Shown here: piece after piece, positions 32,126 to 42,332 of the stretch
Numbering within the stretch: position 1 is the first letter of the stretch
How the letters are laid out: the number at the start of each line of letters is the position of its first letter
NCBI GenBank assembly: GCA_004194705.1
Contig: SADC01000032.1
Span: 62,001-126,000 of the forward strand
DNA: 64,000 bases
Origin: Ditylenchus dipsaci
Taxonomy: Eukaryota; Nematoda; Chromadorea; Rhabditida; Anguinidae
Direction: 5' to 3'
The notes under the pieces: generated by a model
The model's database searches: none
What the model was told of the DNA's origin: nothing
What the model saw: the letters and a program-made list of their open reading frames with translations, nothing else
Translations under genes and position numbers: made by a program

Positions 32126-32319
32126 TGATTGTGATACACGAATCAGGGAACTACATTTGGGCACAAGTCCTCAGTAAATAATGATAATTTAGTGCAAAAA
32201 AGGCGTAGATACCCCCAAATGAGCCCCCCTCAAATAACCCCCCTGAAATAACCTTTATTTTTCTGTTATCAAACCATCTTCACCATGCTTGAATTAGTTC
32301 AGAAAACAGGTTTTGGAAG

Positions 32320-32368
32320 TTTACCCGGAGAATTACCCGGGTAATTACCCATCACCCAACCCTACTTA
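32320..32368. mobile_element. solo hAT-like end, TTACCCGGGTAATTACCC
   Basis: Ends ...CATCACCCAACCCTA, the terminus used by other hAT-like elements here. Opposite-facing solo ends lie at 33373 (TAGGGTTGGGTGATGG) and 40499 (TAGGGTTGAGCAATGG). None has a matching partner with a target duplication. Confidence 0.4.
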
Positions 32369-32699
32369 AAACTAAATTCTAAGCCTTGTTTTGTTATAGA
32401 CCAAGTCGAAAAATCCGTACAGAAGTTCAATGACGAGATGCCGTACAAGATGCCGTATGGCGCCTGTAAGTGGCCGCTGTAAGCAAGCCGCTTATTATTT
32501 AGAAAGGAGCCATAGAAAAGCCCCTCGGCTGTTGGAACACGTTAGGTTTGAAGCACATTTTTAGTAGCGATGTTTGATGTTCCAAATATGGGGAATGAGC
32601 ATGTCATACTTAAATTTGATAAAGTAAGTTTGCGGTATTTTTCAAATGCAAAAAGACCGCTAACGTTTGCGTTTTTTATGGACGAGACTTTTTTCTGCC

Positions 32700-33385
32700 A
32701 CCTTTGGCTTTTTTCTGCCACCTTTTACTTTTGTTATTATTCTTTTCGACCCACAGAAGTCTTCTTCCTTGCACCAAATCACCTTGTTTTCAACCAAACC
32801 ATATGAAACAATAAAAATTAAGGTATGCACACAGGTGGATTCGAACCAGCAACCTCTACATCACCCTTAGAATGGCTCAGAACCCCATCCAGAATGGCCA
32901 AAAGGCAAAAATAACTGGTTTTTAGGGGGTTACTAAGGGGGTGTAAACTTTTTGCAAAAAATCGATTGAGTGGATCAGATTTCGGGTCCGATACCTTTAG
33001 CTCAGAATCGTGTAGCTCAGAATCGTGTGGTTTGGTGTTATTGAGGTGGTTTGGAATGGATAGTGAAGAATTTTGAGCGATTAAGCGTATCGGACCCGAA
33101 ATCTGATCCGCTCAATCGATTTTTTGCAAAAAGTTACACCCCCTTTAGTAAACTCCCTAAAAAACAGTTATTTTTGCCTTTTGGCCATTCTGGATGGGGT
33201 TCTGAGCGATTCTAAGGGTATGTAGAGGTTGTTGGTTCGAATCCACCTGCGTGCATACCTTATTTTTTATTTTTTCATATGGTTTGGTTTAAACAAGATG
33301 ATTTGGTGCAAGGAAGAAGACTTCTGTGGGTCGAAAAGAATAATAACCAAAAGCAAAAGGTGGCAAAAAAGCTAGGGTTGGGTGA
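32700..33385. mobile_element. fold-back element, ~310-bp arms, B box in each arm
   Basis: Left arm about 32700-33010 and right arm about 33075-33385 are near-complete reverse complements. Each contains GGTTCGAATCC (complement 32830-32840; plus 33235-33245), followed by CACCTGCGTGCATACC, a Pol III B-box context like that of 874-898. The arms include the family A core. ORFs at 32570-32870 and 33279-33515 are shadows of the palindrome. Confidence 0.75.
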
Positions 33386-33757
33386 TGGTAATTACCGGGT
33401 GACACTACTGGTCTCCAAAAAATTCAACAAATTTTTTGCAAAAAAACAACAGGGGACCGAAGCGAAAAATAAAATGAAAAAGTCGCTGAAAGGATGGCTC
33501 ACTACATTCGAATAACACTTTTATGAAAATCCATCATCCCCTCTACTAATGGAACATGTGTGTGTGTGTTTGTGTCTGTCCGCACTGTTTAAACTATCAT
33601 TTCCTTTCGAGACCAAACATTTCTTTTCTTAGTCATTCTGGCTATATAAGCAAATCTTCAGTCATTTCATTCATTCTTAGGTTTTGTGGTGTGACGGCGG
33701 TGTCTGCTCTCTCCTCTCTAAGCTCAAAGGTCAGTGGCTTGGGGTGGAGGTGCAGTC

Positions 33758-34899
33758 CAGGATTGTTTAAGCGCCGGCTACCCGGCGGAGCGCGGCTAAG
33801 CGCCGGCGCCTTAAGCGCCGGCGCTTAGCTGGCGCGGCGCTTATTTTGAAAACGGCGGAGCGCGGCTCAGCGCCGGCGCTTATTCTAAAACCGGAAGGGA
33901 GCGCCGGCTAAAGCGCGGCGCCTTAAGCGCCGGGCGCTTAGATGCGCTGGCGCTTATTTTGAAAACGGCGAGCGCCGGCTCAGCGCCGCCTTCTTCTAAA
34001 ACCGGGGAGCGCCGGCTAAGCGCGGCGCCTTAAGCGCCGGCGCTTAGAATGCGCCGGCGCTATTTTTGAAAACGCGGACGCCGGCTAACGCCGGCGCTTA
34101 TTCTGATCCGCGGAGCGCCGGCGCTACGAAGACCAACTTTGCGCTCATGTTGTTGTGGGCTGTCAAGATGGACAGTTAGTTATTTCTTCTTGTTAAATCA
34201 CTTGTGGTCCGTTGATATTGTAAAACTTTCTGATTCGATTGACAATGCTTTACTTACCGTGTAACCATTAATAAACAATCCCACGCCCTCCAATCAACGA
34301 CCCTTCTCAACTTTGAGGCGTCAATCGCAGACCAGAGCCGAAATTTTGAAAACCTGTATTATTGCATTTCTCAACACCCACGAGCTCTACTTATTCCACT
34401 TTTCAGATTTTGGTCAAAAACTTAAGATCTCGAGATCGAATTCAAATTTTTTTCGATTTGGGGGTTTAATCTTATGAAAATAAATTAACGATCTGAACTG
34501 TTTATTAAAGGTTAACATTATTTTTAAATTCCTTGCAACATGAAAACTTTCAACAGCATTATTAACACTTGTAATGATCAATACAGCTTTTTAAATATTT
34601 ACACTCTGCGTTTATATTAATAAAATCTTCACTGTTATTTTTCAAGCAGTGACGTTAAAGTACAGTTAAGTAGAAAAATCATTATCCGGTATCCAAGATA
34701 ACCACCACATAAGCTCCGCCTAAGCGCGGCGCTTAGTCGGATACCCGGCGGAGCGCCGGCTAAGCGCCGGCGCCTTAAGCGCCGGCGCTTAGCTGGCGCC
34801 GGCGCTTATTTTGAAAACGGCGGAAGCGCCGGGTCAGCGCCGGCGCTTAAGCGCCGGCGCTATAAGCGCCGGCGCTCCGCCGGCGCTTGAACAATCCTG
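33758..34899. mobile_element. hAT-like element, GCGCCGGCGC arrays
   Basis: Ends CAGGATTGTTTAAGCGCCGG...CCGGCGCTTGAACAATCCTG. Two large arrays (33770-34130 and 34715-34885) of AAGCGCCGGCGCTTA. The centre is AT-rich without an ORF. No convincing target duplication, perhaps because flanks were lost. It interrupts a mariner element. Confidence 0.7.
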
Positions 34900-35203
34900 A
34901 TCACGAGCTCCCCGATATCGAACGCCAAAATTGGCCACGCTTTTGCCTTCCTCAATGAACATTTCGACGCACTTTGCCTTCTCTTGAGCACTGTAGACCA
35001 TGGCTAAAAGAAGAAAAAATAAATTTTCAATCAAACATGTTTTAACAGTGATAACAAACACGAAAATAAATAAGTTTGGTGTCATTCGATTTCTCATTCA
35101 TTCAGCTTTCGAATAAAAAAAGGATCTCGTCAAAGTACCTCAAATTTAAAAAGTTATGGCGAAAATTCATTCATGCGTTTATGTTGCGCCACCCTGTACT
35201 TTT
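34900..35203 (-). pseudogene. mariner-family transposon 5' end with transposase N-terminus
   Basis: Reading on the minus strand: the terminus CAGGGTGGCGCAACATAAAC starts near 35203, then ATG at 35001-34999 opens MVYSAQEKAKCVEMFIEEGK, the helix-turn-helix start typical of mariner transposases. It runs into the hAT element end at 34899 after about 30 codons. The remainder of the transposase was not found on the other side of the hAT element. Confidence 0.6.
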
Positions 35204-35282
35204 TTGGGTTTACTCTGCTTTGGCCAAAGAATTCGTCATCACCTACTTCAGACCACTCCTTTGTAGCCCGAATTCGGCCCGA

Positions 35283-35795
35283 TCCAGCACTAATCGGCTG
35301 ATCCGGTTTTGAACTAGCCGTGATCCGGTCTGACCTTTCCCTGATCCGGTGTGATCCAGCCCTGATCCGGTGTGATCCAGCCCCGATCCGGTCTGATCCG
35401 GTCTGAACCGCCCTGATCCGGTCCGATCCGGTCTGATCTTGCCCTGATCCGGTCTGATCCAGCCCTGATCCGGTCTTATCCGGTCTGACCTTGCCCTGAT
35501 CCGTTCTGATCCGGTCTGACCCAGCCTTGTTCTGGTCTGATCCGGTCTGATCCAGCCCTGATCCGGTCTGATCTAGCCCTGATCTGGTCTGATCCTCTCT
35601 AGTCCAGCCCTGATCCGATCTGATCCAGCCCTGATCCGGTCTGATTCAGCCTGATCTGGTCTGATCCAGCCCTGATCCGGTCTGATCCAGCCCTGATCCG
35701 GCCTGATCCAGCCTTGATCTGGTGTGATCTGGTCTGATCCAGCCCTGATCCGGTCTGATCCTGCCCTGATCCGGTCTGATTTAGCTGTGATCAGC
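35283..35795. repeat. minisatellite D, ~21-bp unit GATCCGGTCTGATCCAGCCCT
   Basis: About 500 bp of alternating GATCCGGTCT and GATCCAGCCCT half-units, placing a GATC roughly every 10-11 bp. The mirror array is at 39806-40050. Confidence 0.9.
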
Positions 35796-36267
35796 CTATT
35801 TTTCTCGGTTTATGCTACTTGAGGTTAGACAAACTCATAATCCAGACTTTTCCTAATTCTGCCAGTGTATGTTGTGTTGCAGAGTATTTTTTCGAGTTTT
35901 TTCTTTTTTCTTGTGTTACCCGTAATCTAGACTTTTAAAGTATTTTTACCTGCTTTGTGATATTGTAGTAGATGATCAAAAAATTTTATATTTTTAAAAG
36001 TACACTATATTTGAACTTTTGTGATACACTAAGTGATATACATAAAAACGTTAAGCGTCGAGTAAATCCTATAAATTGATATGCATGTACCTCTAACAAG
36101 TAAACATTTTGAACTGTAAACTATAGACTTTTCACGATCTACTACTTGAACTACTCTGAGAGCTGTCACTGAAACTAATGTTCAGCGTACGAAGCTGGTG
36201 CTTTAGAAGTTTGCTGTGAAGCTTCTTGTTCTTAGTAGAGCGCTCATAATACTCTTTTTGGCCTCCA

Positions 36268-36711
36268 TCATATGGATTTGAGCTTCTTGCAAAGCCGGTG
36301 TTCCACCACGCGATCGGCTGCGAGGTGGTCTAGTAGCAAATTGACTGGATGGACTGTATTGTACCAAAGCTGGAGGGAAAAGCTTTTCCTTGCTGCAAAA
36401 AGACTTCTTTTTGCTCCCAAAGGACTTTTTTTGCTGCTAATTTTTTTTGCTGCAAAAAGACTTTTTTTTGCTCCCAAAAGACTTTTTTTTGCTGCTAAAG
36501 GACTTTTTTTGCTCCCAAAAGACTTTTTTTTTGCTGCTAATTTTGTCTGCTGCAAAAAGACTTCTTTTTGCTGCAAAAATACTTTTTTTTTGCTGCAAAA
36601 AGACTCTTCGTGCTGCAAAAAGAATTTTTTTGCTGCTAAAATACTTTTTTTGCTGCAAATGTTGTTTGCTTCACATGCCTTCTTCGCAGCATTTTTCACT
36701 AAAAGTATCAA
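36268..36711 (-). CDS. Lys/Ala heptad-repeat ORF over minisatellite E (left copy)
   Basis: A 147-codon ORF reads through the 21-bp array 36385-36665 as KKSLLGA/KKSLLAA heptads, then continues into unique text (NTVHPVNLLLDHLAADRV). A neighbouring frame over the same unique part also looks coding (RPPRSRSRGGTPALQEAQ). Because the unit is 21 bp the heptads keep frame, but homopolymer variation makes all three frames similar. Expression doubtful. Confidence 0.3.
   Translation of the reverse strand: MILLVKNAAKKACEANNICSKKSILAAKKFFLQHEESFCSKKKVFLQQKEVFLQQTKLAAKKKSFGSKKSPLAAKKSLLGAKKSLFAAKKISSKKSPLGAKRSLFAARKSFSLQLWYNTVHPVNLLLDHLAADRVVEHRLCKKLKSI
36385..36665. repeat. minisatellite E, ~21-bp unit TTTTTTTGCTSCYAAAAGAC
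   Basis: About 13 units alternating CTGCTAAAGGAC and CTCCCAAAAGAC with T tracts. Mirror copy at 38240-38592; sequences on both sides of each array (GCATTTTCACTAGAAATATC-like inside, AAAGCTTTTCCTTGC outside) are also mirrored. Confidence 0.9.
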
Positions 36712-36890
36712 TTATTATACATATTTTGTGGTCAATTTGTCTACAGAATTTTTACTATCACTTAGGAACGAATAAACCATGCTATTCAACCCAAAATTGT
36801 GTGCTAAAACAGTCTGTTGAGATCAAAATCCTGTTTTGACTAACTAGAATCTCAATACACTGTGTTATTTATGAAAAAAACAGTACCACT

Positions 36891-37572
36891 TTAACCCATT
36901 TCTGCCGAACTGGGTCCCCTGGGACCCAAAAATTCAAATTTTTCAAAAAAAAATTTTTTTTTGGAAATATCACACATAGGGGTAAAATTAACGGTTTTTA
37001 TTATAAAAACATTGTCAAAAATTGATGCGAGTAGTAAATCTTCGAGATATAGCCATTTTCAAGGTCTCAGACTCACAGTTTATTTATAAAATACAAAGAT
37101 TTCATTTCTTAACATGATATTTTTCAAAGCATTTACTATGCAGTCCAACATCACACTTTTTGCACCGTGTGTCTGTTCGGTAGTCGCAAACTGCACATCG
37201 AAATCTTGATCCAGATGTAACCTCTGGCCAGTGAGCAAGTTGGTCATATTGTTTTATTTCTGATTTTCGTCCTGGACGCGATGGCGGATTTGCATGTGTG
37301 CGCAAATAGGATGTGGCAACGTAGCGGCGAAAGTCGAGGTATGGAGTGTTTGGATGTTGTTTTCGCCACAATTGCCAGGCATTGTGGACAGCAGTGTCTA
37401 CTCCAAAACAAAAGCATGACCACCACCACTTCTTGGATCCTATAGAAACGCGGTAGTTGTTGATGTTTTGGTCCATTCTGTCGACACCTCCCATGTACTG
37501 GTTGTAGGCATGCACTGTGTTTGGCTGATCAAGCTGAATTCTTTTCTTTTCTTTAGCAGAGGTAGTCGGCAC
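36891..37572 (-). mobile_element. 5'-truncated piggyBac-like element
   Basis: The 3' terminus is TTAA (36891-36894) followed by CCCATTTCTGCCG and the palindrome GGGTCCCCTGGGACCC (36912-36927), an end type seen in piggyBac elements. The other end is missing: sequence similarity stops at about 37572. Confidence 0.75.
37102..37572 (-). pseudogene. piggyBac transposase, C-terminal ~150 residues
   Basis: Contains YNQYMGGVDRMDQNINNYRV, the conserved segment after the last catalytic Asp of piggyBac (DDE_Tnp_1_7) proteins, then KKWWWSCFCFGVDTAVHNAW. It ends with a Cys/His-rich zinc domain (CAVCDYRTDTRCKKCDVGLH, then C...H) at TGA 37104-37102. The N-terminal DNA-binding region and earlier catalytic residues are absent, so it cannot be active alone. 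The first Met of the ORF is not the natural start. Confidence 0.9.
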
Positions 37573-37851
37573 TTATGCACTTCAGGGGGGCGGGATGGCT
37601 GATGGATGTGCGCATTTTATAATAATTTGAGAAGAGTGTTTAAACATCTTCTAAGTAATTTTTTTACGCAAGTTTCTAAGTTTTTATTCAATTTTTGCCC
37701 CTGAAATGAATAAGTACCAGGCAGTCGACGTTAAAATTAAAGGAATCATTCAGATTGAGCTTATAAATAATTATATCATGCCTAGAACAGTGCCTCGAGT
37801 ACTTAAGTGTATATGAAAAGTCGGTTTTTGTCGCGAAATTTTCAGGCTGTA

Positions 37852-38015
37852 CAGTCAAACCTCTATATTGCATCCCGCAAGAGACCGGCCCTGCCCGGAT
37901 GCAATATAGAGGGTAGATAATAGGTTATTTATTTTCCGGCTAACCAAAACAAGAAAAGTGGAAGCAACATAGAGGTGAATGCAATATAGAGGGTTGCTAT
38001 TTAGAGGTTTGACTG
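37852..38015. mobile_element. pogo/Tigger-like MITE, CAGTCAAACCTCTATATTGC
   Basis: Ends CAGTCAAACCTCTATATTGC...TTAGAGGTTTGACTG, TA on both sides, internal GCAATATAGAGGG repeated three times. Confidence 0.85.
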
Positions 38016-38239
38016 TACTCAAGTTGTCCAGCCGGACCCCATCTGGAGAATAAGGGACTACCTAGGTTTCGAAAGTGTGATTAATTGACCTGTGGACAAA
38101 TTGACGTGTGGACGAATTGGCGAATGCACGAATTGACCGTGGACGGATTGACTGTGGACGAATTGACCACAAAATAGTATAATAATTGTATAATAATTGA
38201 TATTTCTAGTGAAAATGCTGCGAAGAAGGCATGTTAAGC

Positions 38240-38592
38240 AAAACAATATTTGCAGCAAAAAAAGTATTTTAGCAGCAAAAAAAATTAATTTAGCAGCAAA
38301 AAAAAGTATTTTTGCAGCACGAAGAGTCTTTTTGCAGCAAAAAGAAGTATTTTTGCAGCAAGCAAAATTAGCAGCAAAAAAAAGTCTTTTGGGAGCAAAA
38401 AAAGTCCTTTAGCAGCAAAAAAAGTCTTTTGGGAGCAAAAAAAGTCCTTTAGCAGCAAAATATCATAGTAGCGTCAAAAAAAGTCTTTTTGGCGCAAAAA
38501 AAAAGTCTTTTTGCAGCAAAAAAAATTTGCAGCAAAAAAAAGTCCTTTGGGAGCAAAAAGAAGTCTTTTAGCAGCAAGGAAAAGCTTTGCCC
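38240..38592. repeat. minisatellite E, inverted copy
   Basis: Units of AGCAGCAAAAAAAGTCTTTT and GGGAGCAAAAAAAGTCC, reverse complement of 36385-36665. The ORF ATGCTGCGAAGAAGGCATGT (38215) enters the array as AAKKSLLGAKK heptads, as on the left arm. Confidence 0.9.
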
Positions 38593-39335
38593 AAAGCTGG
38601 AGCGTCATCTAGACCACCTGTCAGTTCACCTTCATTCACTACTCCGACTTGTGCTTCACGCTCGTAAGTGTCAAGGATCACAATAGTAGACTCAAAAAGA
38701 GTGTTTTGTTGGACCTCGCTTGCTCCTCCACCGCTGACTCGTTGCCGGTCTCTGAATTTTCAAAACTTCCATCACAAAAAATATTTGATTTTTGCCTTGG
38801 AGCTATGAATTTTCTGCTACTTGAGCTAATGCAATAAGTAAATTAAAGGAACATACATAATTTTTTGTGACGCTTTATTTGGAATTTTTTTCCAATCGAT
38901 TGTTCTCCCGACAATATTTTTTTATTGTGTAATGTCAAAAACACGATTTTATCGTGATTCTCCTATAATTCAAGCCTTGAGCATTAAAAAATCTACAAAT
39001 CAGGATCCAAACCACAAGGGGGGGGGAAACTAAGCGAAAATCTTGTTTTTGATATCAAACAATGAAACCTATTGTCGACGAAAAATGTCGGTCGCAATAA
39101 ATCGTTTTTCAAAATTGTGTGAAGAGGTTATGGCAGTTCTTGGCACATCTTGTACATGTTATGCCCAGAAAAGTCAGAACGTTTTTTTCATAGGCTTTCA
39201 CTCATGAAACTGTTTAAGCCATAAAAAAATCTCTTGAAAAATTAAATGCTAATTTTGAGGAACATTGAAATTTCCAATAAAAATTGAAACTTCTTGCAAC
39301 CTTAATAAACCACTTTACAATATAAATCGACTCAC
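38593..39335. other. no intact gene; mirrored flank of array E
   Basis: 38593-38680 has coding-like text in one frame (KAGASSRPPVSSPSFTTPTC) that weakly matches the mirrored flank at 36290-36360. The rest is unresolved AT-rich DNA. Confidence 0.35.
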
Positions 39336-39337
39336 TG

Positions 39338-39588
39338 TTGGAGTAATCTGTTGTACTGTCGTGCATCTCTTTTGAGATTTTCTACTTGTTCTTTGTCTGC
39401 TCCTTGGTGTGAGCAAATGCTTGATAGCGCTGGTTGAGCTCAGCCACTATTTCATCCCACTTAGCTTCGCTTTTTCTGTTGAGATTAGCGCCATCGCCGG
39501 AATTTGGGAATAAAATAAGATAGCTAGCTGAGACAGCTACAACCAAAGATTCAGTTTTAGCCTCTAACCACCGTTTCACTGGCATTTT
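39338..39588 (-). pseudogene. Myb/SANT-like DNA-binding domain exon, broken
   Basis: After a TTTTTTCAG acceptor and three bases comes ATG (39585-39583): MPVKRWLEAKTESLVVAV...LNRKSEAKWDEIVAELNQRY...HTKEQTKNK. This is the trihelix Myb/SANT-like fold (PF13873 type), in which KNKWKNLKR should follow. Here TGG has become TAG (39384-39382) and, one base out of frame, NLKRDARQYNRLLQ continues, so there is both a nonsense and a frameshift. A GTGAGT donor follows at about 39337. Such domains occur in zeste-like regulators and as partners of Harbinger transposases; which one this was cannot be told. Confidence 0.7.
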
Positions 39589-39805
39589 CTGAAAAAAGTT
39601 AGACAAGTGAGAAAACATGATAAAAACTTTTCGAAAGAGGAGACAGAGATTAAGTGGAAGATTCTGAAACAATATGCACAACAGTGAAATTTTTTTCAAC
39701 ATTGAACAGTTTCTTATTGTTTGTTTACCATCTTTCCTAGTGAATACCGTACTTTTTCGGATAACTCTCGGGCAGGAATGAGCATCTTGCCTTTGCCTCA
39801 GACCA

Positions 39806-40050
39806 GATCAAACCGGATCAAGGCAGGATCAGGGCTGGATCAGACCGGATCAGGGCTGGATCAGACCGGATCAGGGCTGGATCAGACCGGATCAGGGCTG
39901 GATCAGGGCTGGATCAGACCGGATCAGGGCTGGATCAGACCGGATCAGGGCTGGATCAGGGCTGGATCAGACCGGATCAGGGCTGGATCAGACCGGATCA
40001 GACCGGATCATGGCTGGATCAGACCGGATCAGACCGGTTCAGGGCTAACT
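39806..40050. repeat. minisatellite D, inverted copy
   Basis: About 12 units of GGATCAGGGCTGGATCAGACC, reverse complement of 35283-35795. The Gly/Asp/Gln-rich ORF over it is a by-product. Confidence 0.9.
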
Positions 40051-40059
40051 TAGACTCGA

Positions 40060-41660
40060 TTAAAATAAAAGGTAGTGTGAGGTAGGTGATCACAAGTTAG
40101 TCTGACGAAAAGAAGGATGAAACCGAAAAAAAGTCTGGATCACGAGTTACTCTGGACAAAAAAAGGATGAAACTCAGAAAGGTAGTTTGGATCATGATCT
40201 ACTCTGTCAAAAATTAGGAAACAGAGCCAAAGATATAGTGGATCACGAGTTACTCGACATGTCTGAAACACGACCAATAGATCAAGAGTTACTCATTTAT
40301 AATTATACCCTGTGCAGCACCCTGAATACCCAGTGTTTTTTTTAAATATTTTTGTGATAAAACGTGAAAAATATATTTAACGCGAACTATTTCCAAGCTA
40401 AAAACTAGCGTAACTGGGGCGTACTATTTTTATACTTGAATAGTATTTTTAGGTATAACTTTCATATATAGTTATATCCTCTGCAGTACCATGGTCTAGG
40501 GTTGAGCAATGGGTGAATTAATTTACCCGGAGAAATATTTACCGGAGAAATATGCTAGTGAATTTTGGAGTAACACTTTTTATGTTTCCAATCAGCGTTT
40601 CCGAAAAGCAGTGGCAGATTGCTAAATTACGTTTATGATTTCTGCTTCTGCTTTTCAAAAGTTTTGTGTCTGCTTTTTTTGGATCAAACCATTCACTTTA
40701 GAAATAAGACCACAATGGCCACAAAAAGATCTTTTAGCTAACCAAGCCTTGAAATTTTACTGATCACTGTAGAGGAAGAGGTCACTACAGAGAGTGTTGA
40801 CTGTCATCCATTCATTTTTTTATTGTGTATAACAATGTAGTCAAAGTACCAGTATTTTCATTACTTTACTGAGGCACAAGACTAAATTTACTGCAATTAG
40901 ACAAAGATTTGCTAATATCTGAGACTGTAGATTCTGTTTATCCACTTCGAACTGCAGACTATGCAAATAGAGAAGCATCCACTATGTCAGCAGACAAAAG
41001 AGAGCTAAAGAAAACAAACCTTCTTTTTAGAGCCATATTTTGTTCACAATTCGCTGTTAGAATGTAAAAAAACTTGCGCGGAGTTAGAATTTGGATTAGG
41101 AACTTCAGCATCAGATTCGCTAAATTCCTTTAAAAATCATGCAAAAAATCCAATGTCTACCATTTTATTGAAGAAAAGTTTTTGGTTCTGTATTGTCTGT
41201 ATATGCGTAAAAGAAAAATTCAACTAAAAATCTTTGTTTTTTGTTCCTTGATAGAAAAAGCGTTGAATAATATCTAAATATCATATATCTGTACAACAAA
41301 AATAAAAAAGCAGGGAGAATAAAAACCAAACATTAGATGATTTCTTGTCTGGATGACTTTCCCTTTACGAAAAAAATTTATGGCTGGTGCTCACAAGCAA
41401 GAGTTTCCGCAAATCAGTGAGTCAATTAACTAATTGTATTAGTTGTAAATCACGATTTTATTTCTTATATACACTTATTAGCTGTTGTAATTAATAGTTT
41501 CTTTGATATATTTTTAAGTTCTATTGTAAAGATACCTAGTAAACTCTGGATTTAACGAATTCTCAGATTTTTGGTTGGATTTAATCCAAAAGTACTGAAG
41601 ATTACTTTTGATTAAATTGATTTAATTGGATTATGAAAAAACAAATTTTTCGAAATTCTA
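40060..41660. other. no gene recognised
   Basis: 40070-40290 has a loose repeat of TCTGGATCACGAGTTACTC. 41030-41190 resembles the arm of the palindrome at 42333-42806 (GAGCCATATTTTGTTCACAA). A solo hAT-like end is at 40499. Otherwise AT-rich. Confidence 0.4.
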
Positions 41661-42213
41661 CAGGGTGTAGCAAGTATTTTCGGCTTTTTAAAATGGCTGT
41701 ATTTTTAAAATATCATAAACACATCAACCAGATCTTTTTTTTATCAGATAGAGAAGACGAGAGTTTTCGTTTAATACCAAATTTTATAACGAAAAATTTG
41801 AACATTTGCAAATGATTCTTCAACACTTCTACCGCCAACAGCGATACAACGGTTCAATCGAAGAGGATATGCTGCGATACAATTATTGATCATTTCTTGA
41901 GGCAATTGTTCAAATGAAATTTCAATTCTACCAATAAGCTCATCCAGGTCTGAAATCGGCTCACGGTAGACTCGGCTTTTGATCCAGCTCCACAAAAAGA
42001 AGTCACATGGCGTAAGATCCGGTGAGTAAGGCGGCCATGGAAAATTTGAAGAGCCTCTGCCCATCCATCGTTCAGGAAACGTTTCAGACAAGTACGCACG
42101 CACACGAAGAGCCTAGTGAGGAGGTGCACTATCCTTAACAGGGAAAGGTTGATGTGCTTATGAAATTTTAAAAATACAGCCATTTTAAAGCCAAAAATAC
42201 TTGCTACACCCTG
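41661..42213. mobile_element. deleted mariner-family transposon with intact ~70-bp TIRs
   Basis: Ends CAGGGTGTAGCAAGTATTTT...AAAATACTTGCTACACCCTG with the expected TA duplication (41659-41660, 42214-42215). The TIRs pair over about 70 bp. Inside is only the C-terminal part of a transposase on the minus strand. Confidence 0.9.
41800..42133 (-). pseudogene. mariner-like transposase C-terminus, nonsense and truncation
   Basis: Starts DSAPPH, the motif of the second catalytic Asp, then TAG (where other family members have an aromatic residue), then ALRVRAYLSETFPERWMGRG...WPPYSPDLTPCDFFLWSWIK, with the third catalytic Asp (PDLTPCD). It ends with the conserved tail (PLRLNRCIAVGGRSVE) and runs into the TIR. 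The N-terminal HTH and first catalytic Asp are deleted. Confidence 0.85.
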
Positions 42214-42332
42214 TACTACCGCATTTTGAAAATGGTGTTTTTGCATTGCTTTCTGACACGATTTTCGTAGACTGTTTTCAAGCAAATAACCTCTTAATTT
42301 AAAGCTAATGAGATAAGATACAAATCAAGGGT

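Noticed and set aside
39721..40053. ORF of Gly-Leu-Asp-Gln-Thr-Gly-Ser repeats
   Set aside because: Translation of minisatellite D; the inverted copy at 35283 has no matching ORF start.
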